Shown here in pieces: positions 54,778 through 64,000 of a DNA stretch of 64,000 nt (positions are counted from its first letter, which is position 1; every line of letters starts with the position of its first letter). The stretch is from Cherax quadricarinatus (taxonomy: Eukaryota; Arthropoda; Malacostraca; Decapoda; Parastacidae). The notes beneath the pieces are model-generated. The model did not search any database and had not been told where the DNA came from. It saw nothing but the letters and a program-made list of their open reading frames with translations. The position numbers and the translations under genes are program-made. The stretch lies in assembly GCF_038502225.1 (NCBI RefSeq), contig NC_091369.1, positions 3,454,548-3,518,547 on the forward strand. The letters are read 5' to 3'.

Positions 54778-55047
54778 CACAATAAAGATACCCAAGTGTT
54801 GCACATGTGTCTAACTTATCAACTTGCCGGTTTTCTGAACCATTTATCTACGCATAAAAGAACATGGAAATAATGAGTAATTCTTGCTAACTGATGTTTG
54901 GGAACAAATACAAGTGGGAAGACACTGACAACGACTCTCTTCATACACAACGTAAACTGTAAGAAGAACCTAAACCTCCTACACTGACACACAAAGCATC
55001 ACTTGTGGCCATAAGTCTACATATAAGACTCCGACTCCAACAAGCTG

Positions 55048-55283
55048 TGCAAAATAACCACAGGGGGGAGTTGAATGATAGCTATAGGCCTTTCGTGTTG
55101 CAATCAACACATTAGGAAATTACACTGTTGCAGAACTAGAGTAGGAAATCCAGGAAGATTCGTTCAGTGGGAACGAATCTGCTTGTATTTCCTATTTCTG
55201 CAACAGTGCAAGCTCCTGATGTGTTGAATGCAACACGAAAGGCCTATAGCTATCATTAAACTTCCCCCTGTGGTTATTTTGCA
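55048..55283. repeat. 236-bp foldback element
   Basis: The left arm TGCAAAATAACCACAGG, GATAGCTATAGGCCTTTCGT, AACACATTAGGAAATTACAC and the right arm are inverted over about 110 bp each, centred near 55165 (GATTCGTTCAGTGGGAACGA). It is non-coding. A half copy is at 48069-48182. Confidence 0.9.
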
Positions 55284-55799
55284 TCTTTAATCGTTCGTTC
55301 GCGATTATTGCATAACAAGTTGTATATATTTCCTCACAGCTCTGGACTGACACTTGATATAAACAAACCCACCCACCTTGACTTTTAAACAAGATAAATC
55401 TTCCTTAATAATTGCTATAGTATCACTCGCAATATTGCTGAAATTTATTTGCGATATTTACAAATGAAAGTGCTTTAAGCATTATTCAAAACTAGAAACA
55501 TTAAAACTCCTCTAATGGCCCAATATGTAAACAAAAGCTTGTGCAGACGGGGCATGAAGGCTGAGATGAGAGGCTGCGCATGAGAGGCAGTAAGGAGGTT
55601 GCCAGCATCACAACACATTAAGAACATGCACGCCTCCTGCCACTGTTTACACCGGACAACGGGATAAAGCGGGAGGGAGCTGCTTAATAGAGGTGCTTGT
55701 GGTATGATGCCCGCGAGGAGATACAAGGAGTCAAACTTCCGGTGCAGGCAGCATCACCGGCCCAGGCTCCCCTCCCCTTACTGCATAGATGCATGCATG

Positions 55800-55855
55800 C
55801 AACATGTACGAATGTACGCACACACACACACACACTCACCCCCCCCCCCCCGGCT
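55800..55855. repeat. CA- and C-rich low complexity
   Basis: (CA)n at 55819-55834 and a run of C at 55840-55850. Confidence 0.9.
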
Positions 55856-56440
55856 CACGTACCACCTCCTTCCCCTCCCTCACACGCACATGGCTCAACC
55901 AGAAACGTAGAGGAGCTAAGGGGAGACGGAAGGGGATGAGAAACAAATAGAAGGCACAAAAAACAATAAAGAAGGAAATGTACAGCTCCATGGATAATTA
56001 AGGAGTGTACATCACTATTTGCATGAACAGTCTTGTAGCTTCTCAGCGAATATGATACTTACTATTTGTTTGTTGGTATCACCGAACAAGAAATGTTCAT
56101 GTTGACGTTAACACCGCCCCCCCCCCTCACCCAGCAAAGTTCACCGGGAGAGTGGATGTATTTCTTCTTTAAAGATGTCTTAAATCCTTCTTGGATAGAC
56201 CAGCTCCATATACAGTACATCAACAACAATTATGGGATATTTATATGTTCTGGTAACGAAGTTTATATATATCTTAGAGTCAGACGCAGTATCACGTGAC
56301 CATGAGAGTCGTGAGAGCAGTGAGGCATCATGAAGATCCTACTGCAATACTCCCTGGGATGATGGAGCAGGCGTGTCACTTTACTGCCCCGTGCGGGTGG
56401 GAAATGGGGCTAGGCTTGGGGACAGTTGGTCCCAGAAGAT

Positions 56441-56462
56441 GAGGAGGTACATGTACCTCCTC
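56441..56462. repeat. 22-bp perfect palindrome
   Basis: GAGGAGGTACA / TGTACCTCCTC. Downstream, CCGGGCCGGGA with ACTGGCGAA occurs twice (about 56530 and 56575), a short direct repeat. Confidence 0.9.
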
Positions 56463-57079
56463 CCATGGGAGAAGTAGGTCTCAAGACACTTCCTAGACAA
56501 GGAGCCAAGGGGTCACCATCTGGAAATAACCCGGGCCGGGAGAGTACTGGCGAATCAAGGAGGAGGAGGAAGACCCGGGCCGGGACAAATACCGGCGAAC
56601 CACACTAAATCATGTCAATTTTACAACTGTAACACCAGTGGAAATATTACACAGATTCCTTTATAGACAACACGGGAGGAGAGAAGTTGTATCCGCAGTG
56701 TCACAACTTCCCTGTCGCAAGCTTGCTATATACTTCATATTCGTTACCTCCTGCATGGCACTATTAAAATCAGCACATTGTGGCACAGATAGGAGCCACT
56801 GGGGGCTCAACCATTTCCCGAGCATGTGCTACAACTCTCATTTCTACGACCCTCGTTAGCACTTTTTCGATAACCTAATCTGATAACCTGGCCCAACTTG
56901 TCACTGCCTTTCTGATTTTATGAAGTGACGAAGAACAACAATCACCTGAAAATATTACAACCAAAGACGTCCAACACGACGACCGTATACTGCAGTGTTT
57001 TTGTCATCCCGAGTTTGTCGGACCTTGTGGGATACATCTAAGCCAGAAGTTGGGGAACCGGGATAAATTACCCCAAATG

Positions 57080-59660
57080 CCCAAAGGTCACACACACATG
57101 AGCTACCAAGTCTCTGCGAAAAACACACCTTAAGCCAGCAGATAGTGGAGCCAACAAGACTAGAAAACACACTTAATCTTATCTTCACAAATAATGAGGA
57201 CCTGATAAGACATAAGAATATCAAAAACAACTAATTCCGATCACAACCTAATCGAAGTCCAGACGTACATGCATAGGGGTCCTGATCAGCAGAATGCATG
57301 TACCTGTGAAGGTGTCTTCACAAAATACAACTTCAACAACAAGAACATCAACTGGGACCAGGTAAGCCATGTCCTAAACGAAACATGTTGGGAAGATGTC
57401 TTAAATGACATGGATCCAAACCAGTGCCTTGAAAGGATCAACTTCCTGGCAGCCGAAGCATGTTCTAGGCATATTCCCCTAAGAAAGAAGAAGAGCAGGA
57501 GTAAACTGGAGAGAGAAAGACGCTCGAAGAGTCACTGAGCTCCTCAGGAGTGCTAGAATATCTGATACACGAAAGGAGGCGCTTACCAGGGAAGTGGAAA
57601 CTATCGAACTTAAGTTAAATGACTCTTACAGGAACAAGGAGAGGCAGGAGGAGCTTAAAGCTATTAGTGAAATTGAAAGAAATTCAAAATATTTCTTTTT
57701 ATATGCCAAAAACAAGGCAAATACCACATCTAGTATTGGGCCCTTACTCAGACAGGATGGGACTTACACAGATGACAACAAGGAAATGAGTGCAATATTG
57801 AAATCCCAGTACGACTCTGTGTTTAGTGAACCACGAATCGGTCTGAGGATCGACGACCCAAATGATTTCTTCATGAGCCTCAAAACTCCATAAATGTATG
57901 CCAGATTTCCGACATTACCCTAACTCCGATAGATTTCGAAAAAGCCATTGATAACATGCCTATGCACTCAGCCCCGGGCCCAGACTCGTGGAACTCTGTT
58001 TTCATTAAGAACTGCAAGAAACCCCTCTCGCGTGCCCTAAGTACACTATGGAGGAGGAGCTTGGACATGGGTGAAATTCCACAGTCACTTAAAACAACGG
58101 ATATAGCCCAACTCCATAAAGGTGGCAGCAAAGCATTAGCTAAGAACTATAGACCAATAGCTCTGACGTCCCACATCATAAAAATCTTTGAAAGAGTGCT
58201 AAGAAGCAGGATTGCAAATCACCTGGATTCCCAAAATCTGCACAATCCAGGGCAACATGGGTTCAGGGCAGGTCGCTCCTGCCTCTCACAACTACTGGAT
58301 CACTATGACATGGCCTTGGATGCACTGGAAGAAAATCAGAATGCAGATGTAATATACACAGACTTTGCAAAAGCATTTGACAAATGCGATCATGGCGTAA
58401 TAGCCCATAAAATACGTGCTAAAGGAATAACTGGGAAAGTGGGGAGATGGATCTTCAACTTCCTAACAAATCGAACACAAAGAGTAGTGGTCAACAGAGT
58501 TAAATCGGAGGCTGCCATAGTGAAGAGCTCTGTTCCACAAGGCACAGTACTCGCCCCCATCTTATTCCTTATCCTCATATCAGACATAGACAGAGATATA
58601 CATCACAACACCGTATCATCCTTTGCGGATGATACTAGGATCTGCATGAGGCTGTCATCTGCTGAGGACGCGGTTAACCTCCAAGAAGATATAAACAAAG
58701 TTTTCCAGTGGGCAACGGTAAACAATATGATGTTCAATGAGGACAAATTCCAACTACTCCGTTATGGAAAACTGGAGGAGATAATAACTAGAACAGAGTA
58801 TACTACTGACTCCGGCCAAACAATAGAGCGGAAAAATAATGTATGGGACCTGGGAGTAGTAATGTCTGAGGATATCACTTTCAAGGATCACAACAGTGCC
58901 ACGATCGCACGTGCAAAGAAAATGATAGGATGGATAATGAGAACTTTCAAAACGAGAGATGCCAAGCCAATGATGATCCTTTTCAAATCACTTGTTCTCT
59001 CTAGGCTGGAATACTGCTGTACATTAACATCTCCATTCAAGGCAGGTGAAATCGCAGATCTAGAGAGTGTACAGAGCTCCTTTACTGCACGTATAAGTTC
59101 TGTCAAGCACCTTAACTACTGGGAACGCTTGGAAGCACTTGACTTGTACTCCCTGGAACACAGGAGGGAGAGATATATCATAATCTACACTTGGAAAATC
59201 TTGGAAGGAATGGTCCCAAATCTGCACACAGAAATCACTCCCTACGAAAGTAAAAGACTGGGCAGGCGATGCAAAATGCCCCCAATAAAAAGTAGGGGCG
59301 CCATTGGTACACTAAGGGAAAACACCATACCCCCAATAAAAAGTAGGGGCGCCATTGGTACACTAAGGGAAAACACCAAAAGTGTCCGGGGCCCAAAACT
59401 GTTCAACAGCCTCCCATCAAGCATTAGGGGAATTGCCAATAAGCCCCTGGCTGCCTTCAAGAGAGAGCTGGACAGATACCTAAAGTCAGTGCCGGATCAG
59501 CCGGGCTGTGGCTCGTACGTTGGACTGAGTGCGGCCAGCAGTAACAGCCTAGTTGATCAGGCCCTGATCCATCGGAATGCCTGGTCATGGACCGGGCAGC
59601 GGGGGCGTTGATCCCCGGAATAACCTCCAGGTAACCTCCAGGTATGCCTTAGAAGGCCGC
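57080..59660 (+). mobile_element. CR1/Jockey-like LINE, nearly full RT, broken 5' part
   Basis: It starts in the C-terminal part of the endonuclease domain (SQQIVEPTRLENTLNLIFTN, then SDHNLIEVQTY after a frame change). It passes through a linker in two more frames (57269-57538, 57594-57893) and the RT ORF at 57956-59611. It ends with CCTCCAGGTAACCTCCAGGT, a typical short repeated 3' end. At least three frame breaks lie upstream of the RT. Confidence 0.9.
57956..59611 (+). pseudogene. CR1-like reverse transcriptase domain, ORF open 551 codons
   Basis: Blocks: MHSAPGPDSWNSVFIKNC (~3), NYRPIALTSHIIKIFERVL (~63), GQHGFRAGRSCLSQLLDHYD (~98), VIYTDFAKAFDKCDHGV (~130), SVPQGTVLAPILFLI (~190), SSFADDTRICM (~219, catalytic DD), FQWATVNNMMFNEDKFQLL (~250), MIGWIMRTFKTRD, FKSLVLSRLEYCC, VKHLNYWERLEALDLYSLE, and the C-terminal KSVPDQPGCGSYVGLSAASS. 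A 51-bp exact tandem duplication at 59279-59380 repeats PPIKSRGAIGTLRENT in frame. The apparent ATG is internal; the real ORF was longer and is broken upstream, so I treat it as a pseudogene. Confidence 0.88.
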
Positions 59661-60130
59661 ATGCGGCCTTAAAACCGCAGGTTCCCCACCCTTGTATTAG
59701 ACCCATCATCGAATCCTTAGAGACGTCACTGTACCAAACACGCACACAACCTCGAAAAGGTCCAAAGGTTAGCAACCAGACTAGTCTCGGTACTGAGACG
59801 GACATAGCACAAAACAAATATTGAACAATATAACCTAACAACCTTCGAGGGAAAGAGGGCTACAGACGACTTGATAACGAAGTGCATAAAACACTGGAAA
59901 GCTGAAGGAGGTACATGAGGTGGTGGTGGAGGGGAATTCAACAGTTTCAAGAGTAGGTAAAGCAAATTGGTGTATCTTAAAATATGTCGCAATATCGTGT
60001 CTGGAACAACTCACATTAACCTGCGCTTAGAAGAGCAACTTTCTTAACGAGTTCGGTCCGTCCTCAACCACTCTCGAAGTCAAAGTCACAAATGAACTAC
60101 TGTCAAAGTCACAACTAGATCACTGTCCAA

Positions 60131-60256
60131 GTCACAACTAGCATGGGCCAGTAGGTTACTTGGACCTACCTAGCATGGGCCAGTAGGTTACTTGGACCTA
60201 CTTAGCATGGGCCAGTAGGCCTGCTGCAGTGCCCCTCCTTTCTTATGTTCTTTAAG
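60131..60256 (+). mobile_element. CR1/L2-like LINE 3' terminus with local triplication
   Basis: AGCATGGGCCAGTAGGTTAC with TTGGACCTACCT is repeated in ~32-bp units, then CCTGCTGCAGTGCCCCTCCT, TTCTTATGTTCTT. It has the same end as 11540-11597. Confidence 0.75.
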
Positions 60257-60474
60257 TAACCTAATTAAAGGTGGAGTCTGCAGCCGAGAATCAACTCCCA
60301 TGTAAACGTAATACTGTAAATATTGACCACAAACCCACAAATGATTGATATTTTTCAAGATATTGACTAAACAATATACCTTATTTAGGAGTTAAATACT
60401 GAACTATTTACAATTTTAGTCTGAAGGATGAATGTAGTAGGGGGGGGGGTGTTGTTCACCTTGTGAGGAATACA

Positions 60475-61208
60475 CACCCAGCTGGTTGATCCACCACCCA
60501 GCTGGTTGATCCACCACCTAGCTGGTTGATCCACCACCTAGCTGGTTGATCCACCACCTAGCTGGTTGATCCACCACCTAGCTGGTTGATCCACCACCTA
60601 GCTGGTTGATCCACCACCCAGCTAGTTGATGCACCACCCAGCTAATTGATGCACCACCCATCTAGTTGATGCAACACCCATTTAGTTGACGCATCACCCA
60701 GCTACTTGATGCACCACCCATCTAGTTGATGCACCACCCATCTAGTTGATGCACCACCCAACTACTTGATGCACCACCCAGCTACTTGACGCACCACCCA
60801 GCTACTTGACGCACCACCCATCTACTTGACGCACCACCCAGCTACTTGACGCACCACCCAGCTACTTGACGCACCACCCATCTACTTGATGCACCGCCCA
60901 GCTACTTGACGCACCACCCAGCTACTTGATGCACCACCCAGCTGCTTGATGCACCACCCAGCTACTTGACGCACCACCCATCTACTTGATGCACCACCCA
61001 GCTACTTGATGCACCACCCAGCTACTTGACGCACCACCCAGCTACTTGATGCACCACCCAGCTACTTGATGCACCACCCAGCTACTTGACGCACCACCCA
61101 GCTACTTGATGCACCACCCAGCTACTTGACGCACCACCCAGCTACTTGATGCACCACCCAGCTGCTTGATGCACCACCCATCTAGTTGACGCACCACCCA
61201 GCTACCTG
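60475..61208. repeat. 20-bp minisatellite
   Basis: About 36 units. The left part is GCTGGTTGATCCACCACCYA; the right part GCTACTTGAYGCACCACCCA, with TCTA variants. The change from one variant block to the other occurs near 60610. The last unit ends about 10 bp from the candidate donor at 61218. Confidence 0.97.
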
Positions 61209-61218
61209 ATACACTTAC

Positions 61219-61739
61219 GTTATCACCCGGCTGTTGGCCGAGCCATGCCTTACAGTGCAGCAGAATAGTCGTGTATACGTTAGGTTGTTGCTTACTGTGT
61301 GTGTGTGTGCTGGAGGGTGCGTTGCTGTGGGCCACTTATGCCGACGAGTGAGGGCCCTCACTGCTCCTAGGGCCGCCCCTGGCTTCTTCCTCATGGCCCG
61401 GGCCGCTGCCCCTAGTTTCTCCTGGAGGACCCCGCCGCCTCTTGCCACTAGACGAGTTCCTGCAGTTAGTCTATTCCTGCGGCCGCCGCTGGCTGTCCCC
61501 GCTACTGCGGGTGGCGGTGCCGCCCGCTCCCCGCCCACTAGTGACACACGCTTCCTGACGGAGGGTATGGTAGGGTGGGGTAGCTTGGCCAGGTGACGCA
61601 GGTTGGTAGCGGCGGTGCTGATATGCTCGGTAGCACCTCGTGTCACGCCCGCTAAGCGTCCGTAGCCACGCCCACCAGCTTCAACCAGCCTGGTGCACGC
61701 CCGCGCCGCCCGCGCCTGCAGCTTGCCGCCCCCGCCCAT
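61219..61739 (-). CDS. Candidate first exon in GC-rich island
   Basis: A minus-strand ORF, open from a stop at 61821-61823, includes an ATG at 61737-61739 in good context (GTG before, G after). It ends at a consensus donor AC/GTAAGT (61218/61219); the first in-frame stop is the TAA inside that donor. The product starts MGGGGKLQARAARACT, is rich in Ala, Arg and Gly, and is basic; I recognise no domain. The coding strand is far more GC-rich than anything else in the window. The exon leaves in phase 2, whereas exon A enters in phase 0, so direct splicing would break the frame. It could be the first exon of the DLG5-like gene with a missing middle exon, a first exon of another gene, or non-coding. 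Confidence 0.35.
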
Positions 61740-61830
61740 CACGGCAGCAGAGAGGGCGGAAAGTGGAGGCGAAGTGTATTGCACAAGTGCCTGCTTCACA
61801 CTGGGTAGCCAGAAGGTGGGTTAGGGCAGT
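61300..61830 (-). promoter_or_regulatory. GC-rich, CpG-rich island, possible promoter
   Basis: A sharp compositional jump from AT-rich flanks to a stretch dense in CG dinucleotides, including a GCGGCCGC site near 61479. It is placed at the upstream end of the minus-strand gene and bounded by a 20-bp minisatellite on one side and a 19-bp satellite on the other. A promoter or first-exon role is inferred from composition and position only; no TATA box was found. Confidence 0.35.
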
Positions 61831-61834
61831 GGGA

Positions 61835-62034
61835 GTGCCTCTAACACCCACCCTCCCCAATCTTGTGGTAACACCACCACTCCTCACCAACACCACCTCC
61901 CTCACTGTGTTGTGTCAGCTGCTTGTATTCCCTCACCACCAGTCCTCCAACACACCCCCACCACTCAAAAATTCTCCCCCCCACCACCACCACCACCCAC
62001 ACTCAACTCACTCATTTATACAATAAACAATTGT
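61835..62034. other. C-rich low-complexity flank
   Basis: Plus strand rich in C, A and T with few G. No coding sign accepted. Confidence 0.5.
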
Positions 62035-62039
62035 CAAGG

Positions 62040-64000
62040 AACAACCCACACCACGAGGCTCCAGCAACACTTGTAACCAACCCACAACACACACTACAAC
62101 CCACACCACGAGGCTCCAGCAACACTTGTAACCAACCCACAACACACACTACAACCCACAACACACACTACAACCCACAACACACACTACAACCCACAAC
62201 ACACACTACAACCCACAACACACACTACAACCCACAACACACACTACACCCCACAACACACACTACAACCCACAACACACACTACAACCCACAACACACA
62301 CTACAACCCACAACACACACTACAACCCACAACACACACTACAACCCACAACACACACTACTGCCCACAACACACACTACAACCCACAACACACACTACA
62401 ACCCACAACACACACTACAACCCACAACACACACTACAACCCACAACACACTCTACAACACAACACTACAACCCACAACACACACTACACTACAACCCAC
62501 AACACACACTACACAACACACTACAACCCACAACACACACTACAACCCACAACACACACTACAACCCACAACACACACTACAACAACCCACAACACACAC
62601 TACAACCCACAACACACACTACAACCCACAACACACACTACTACAACCCACAACACACACTACAACCCACAACACACACTACAACCCACAACACACACTA
62701 CAACCCACAACACACACTACTACAACCCACACACACACTACAACCCACAACACACACTACAACCCACAACACACACTACAACCCACAACACACACTACAA
62801 CCCACAACACACACTACAACCCACAACACACACTACAACCCACAACACACACTACAACCCACAACACACTCTACAACCCACAACACACACTACAACCCAC
62901 AACACACACTACAACCCACAACACACACTACAACCCACAACACACACTACAACCCACAACACACACTACAACCCACAACACACACTACTGCCCACAACAC
63001 ACACTACAACCCACAACACACACTACAACCCACAACACACACTACAACCCACAACACACACTACAACCCACAACACACACTACAACCCACAACACACACT
63101 ACAACCCACAACACACACTACAGCCCACAACACACACTACAGCCCACAACACACACTACAACCCACAACACACACTACAACCCACAACACACACTACAAC
63201 CACACACTACAACACAACACACACGACAACCCCCAACACACACTACAACCCACAACACACACTACAACCCACAACACACACTACAACCCACAACACACAC
63301 TACAACCCACAACACACACTACAACCCACAACACACACTACTGCCCACAACACACACTACAGCCCACAACACACACTACTGCCCACAACACACACTACAA
63401 CCCACAACACACACAACCCACAACACACTACAACCCACAACACACACTACAACCCACAACACACACTACAACCCACAACACACACTACAACCCACAACAC
63501 ACACTACAACCCACAACACACACTACAACCCACAACACACACTACAACCCACAACACACACTACTGCCCACAACACACACTACAACCCACAACACACACT
63601 ACAACCCACAACACACACTACAACCCACACACACACACACACACACGCACACTACTGCCCACAACACACACTACAACCCACAACACACACTACAACCCAC
63701 AACACACTCTACAACCCACAACACACACTACAACCCACAACACACACTACAACCCACAACACACACTACAACCCACAACACACACTACAACCCACAACAC
63801 ACACTACAACCCACAACACACACTACAACCCACAACACACACTACAACCCACAACACACACTACAACCCACAACACACACTACAACCCACAACACACACT
63901 ACAACCCACAACACACACTACAACCCACAACACACACTACAACCCACAACACACACTACAACCCACAACACACACTACAACCCACAACACACACTACAAC
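62040..64000. repeat. 19-bp satellite, runs off window end
   Basis: The unit is ACAACACACACTACAACCC, about 100 copies with small variants (CTACTGCCC, CTACAGCCC, ACTCTACAAC, occasional short insertions). It begins after two copies of a 55-bp segment containing CCACGAGGCTCCAGCAACAC. The plus strand is almost free of G for 1.9 kb. Confidence 0.98.

Noticed and set aside
61234..61596. 120-codon plus-strand ORF in the GC-rich island
   Set aside because: It overlaps the longer minus-strand ORF, has no donor at its end and no recognisable domain. GC-rich DNA opens several frames by chance.
62040..64000. CRISPR-like array
   Set aside because: Units are contiguous 19-mers without unique spacers, in a eukaryotic intergenic context.

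Overview
This window is a piece of a repeat-rich, AT-rich, intron-dominated animal genome. Spliced exons with GT-AG borders, many 5'-truncated LINEs, Tigger- and piggyBac-type DNA transposons, TA-flanked MITEs and tRNA-derived SINEs all point to a metazoan. The repeat families resemble those I associate with decapod crustaceans (crayfish, shrimp, crab). That taxon call is inference, not proof.

The one host gene I can identify lies on the minus strand. Eight short exons (46542-46662, 45286-45406, 42209-42326, 40678-40779, 28814-28978, 26711-26872, 20492-20581, 13126-13278) join in frame into 1032 nt, or 344 codons. They encode an almost purely coiled-coil segment whose order and residues match the N-terminal half of Discs large homolog 5 (DLG5). 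The PDZ, SH3 and guanylate-kinase exons would lie to the left, outside the window. A GC-rich island at about 61.3-61.8 kb holds a minus-strand ORF ending exactly at a GTAAGT donor. It is a candidate first exon, but its phase does not join directly to 46542-46662, so an unseen exon or another explanation is needed.

The rest is mostly intronic repeats. 1-13 kb: truncated LINE 3' ends, MITEs and unexplained AT-rich sequence. 16.1-20.2 kb: a dead Tigger (pogo-type) transposon with two LINE insertions in opposite orientations. 22.0-26.2 kb: a nested stack in which a LINE tail was split by a TTAA-flanked piggyBac-like element, itself split by two LINE copies, one with a long intact reverse-transcriptase ORF. 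29.9-31.1 kb: another LINE of the same subfamily. 35.2-36.5 kb: a second piggyBac-like copy carrying a MITE. 43-44.3 kb: a CR1-like LINE split by a MITE. 50.4-52.1 kb: satellites and microsatellites. 52.6-55.3 kb: repeats carrying hammerhead-ribozyme-like cores and a long foldback. 57-59.7 kb: a broken CR1-like LINE. 60.5-61.2 kb: a 20-bp minisatellite. 62-64 kb: a nearly G-free 19-bp satellite running off the window end.

The most interesting signal is the set of repeats with a CUGAUGA-hairpin-GAAACGUUUC core at 52.75, 54.66 and 54.75 kb. It looks like the small, stem-III-poor hammerhead ribozymes known from Penelope-like retroelements. Several other repeat families here carry a related hairpin-GAAACG arrangement.
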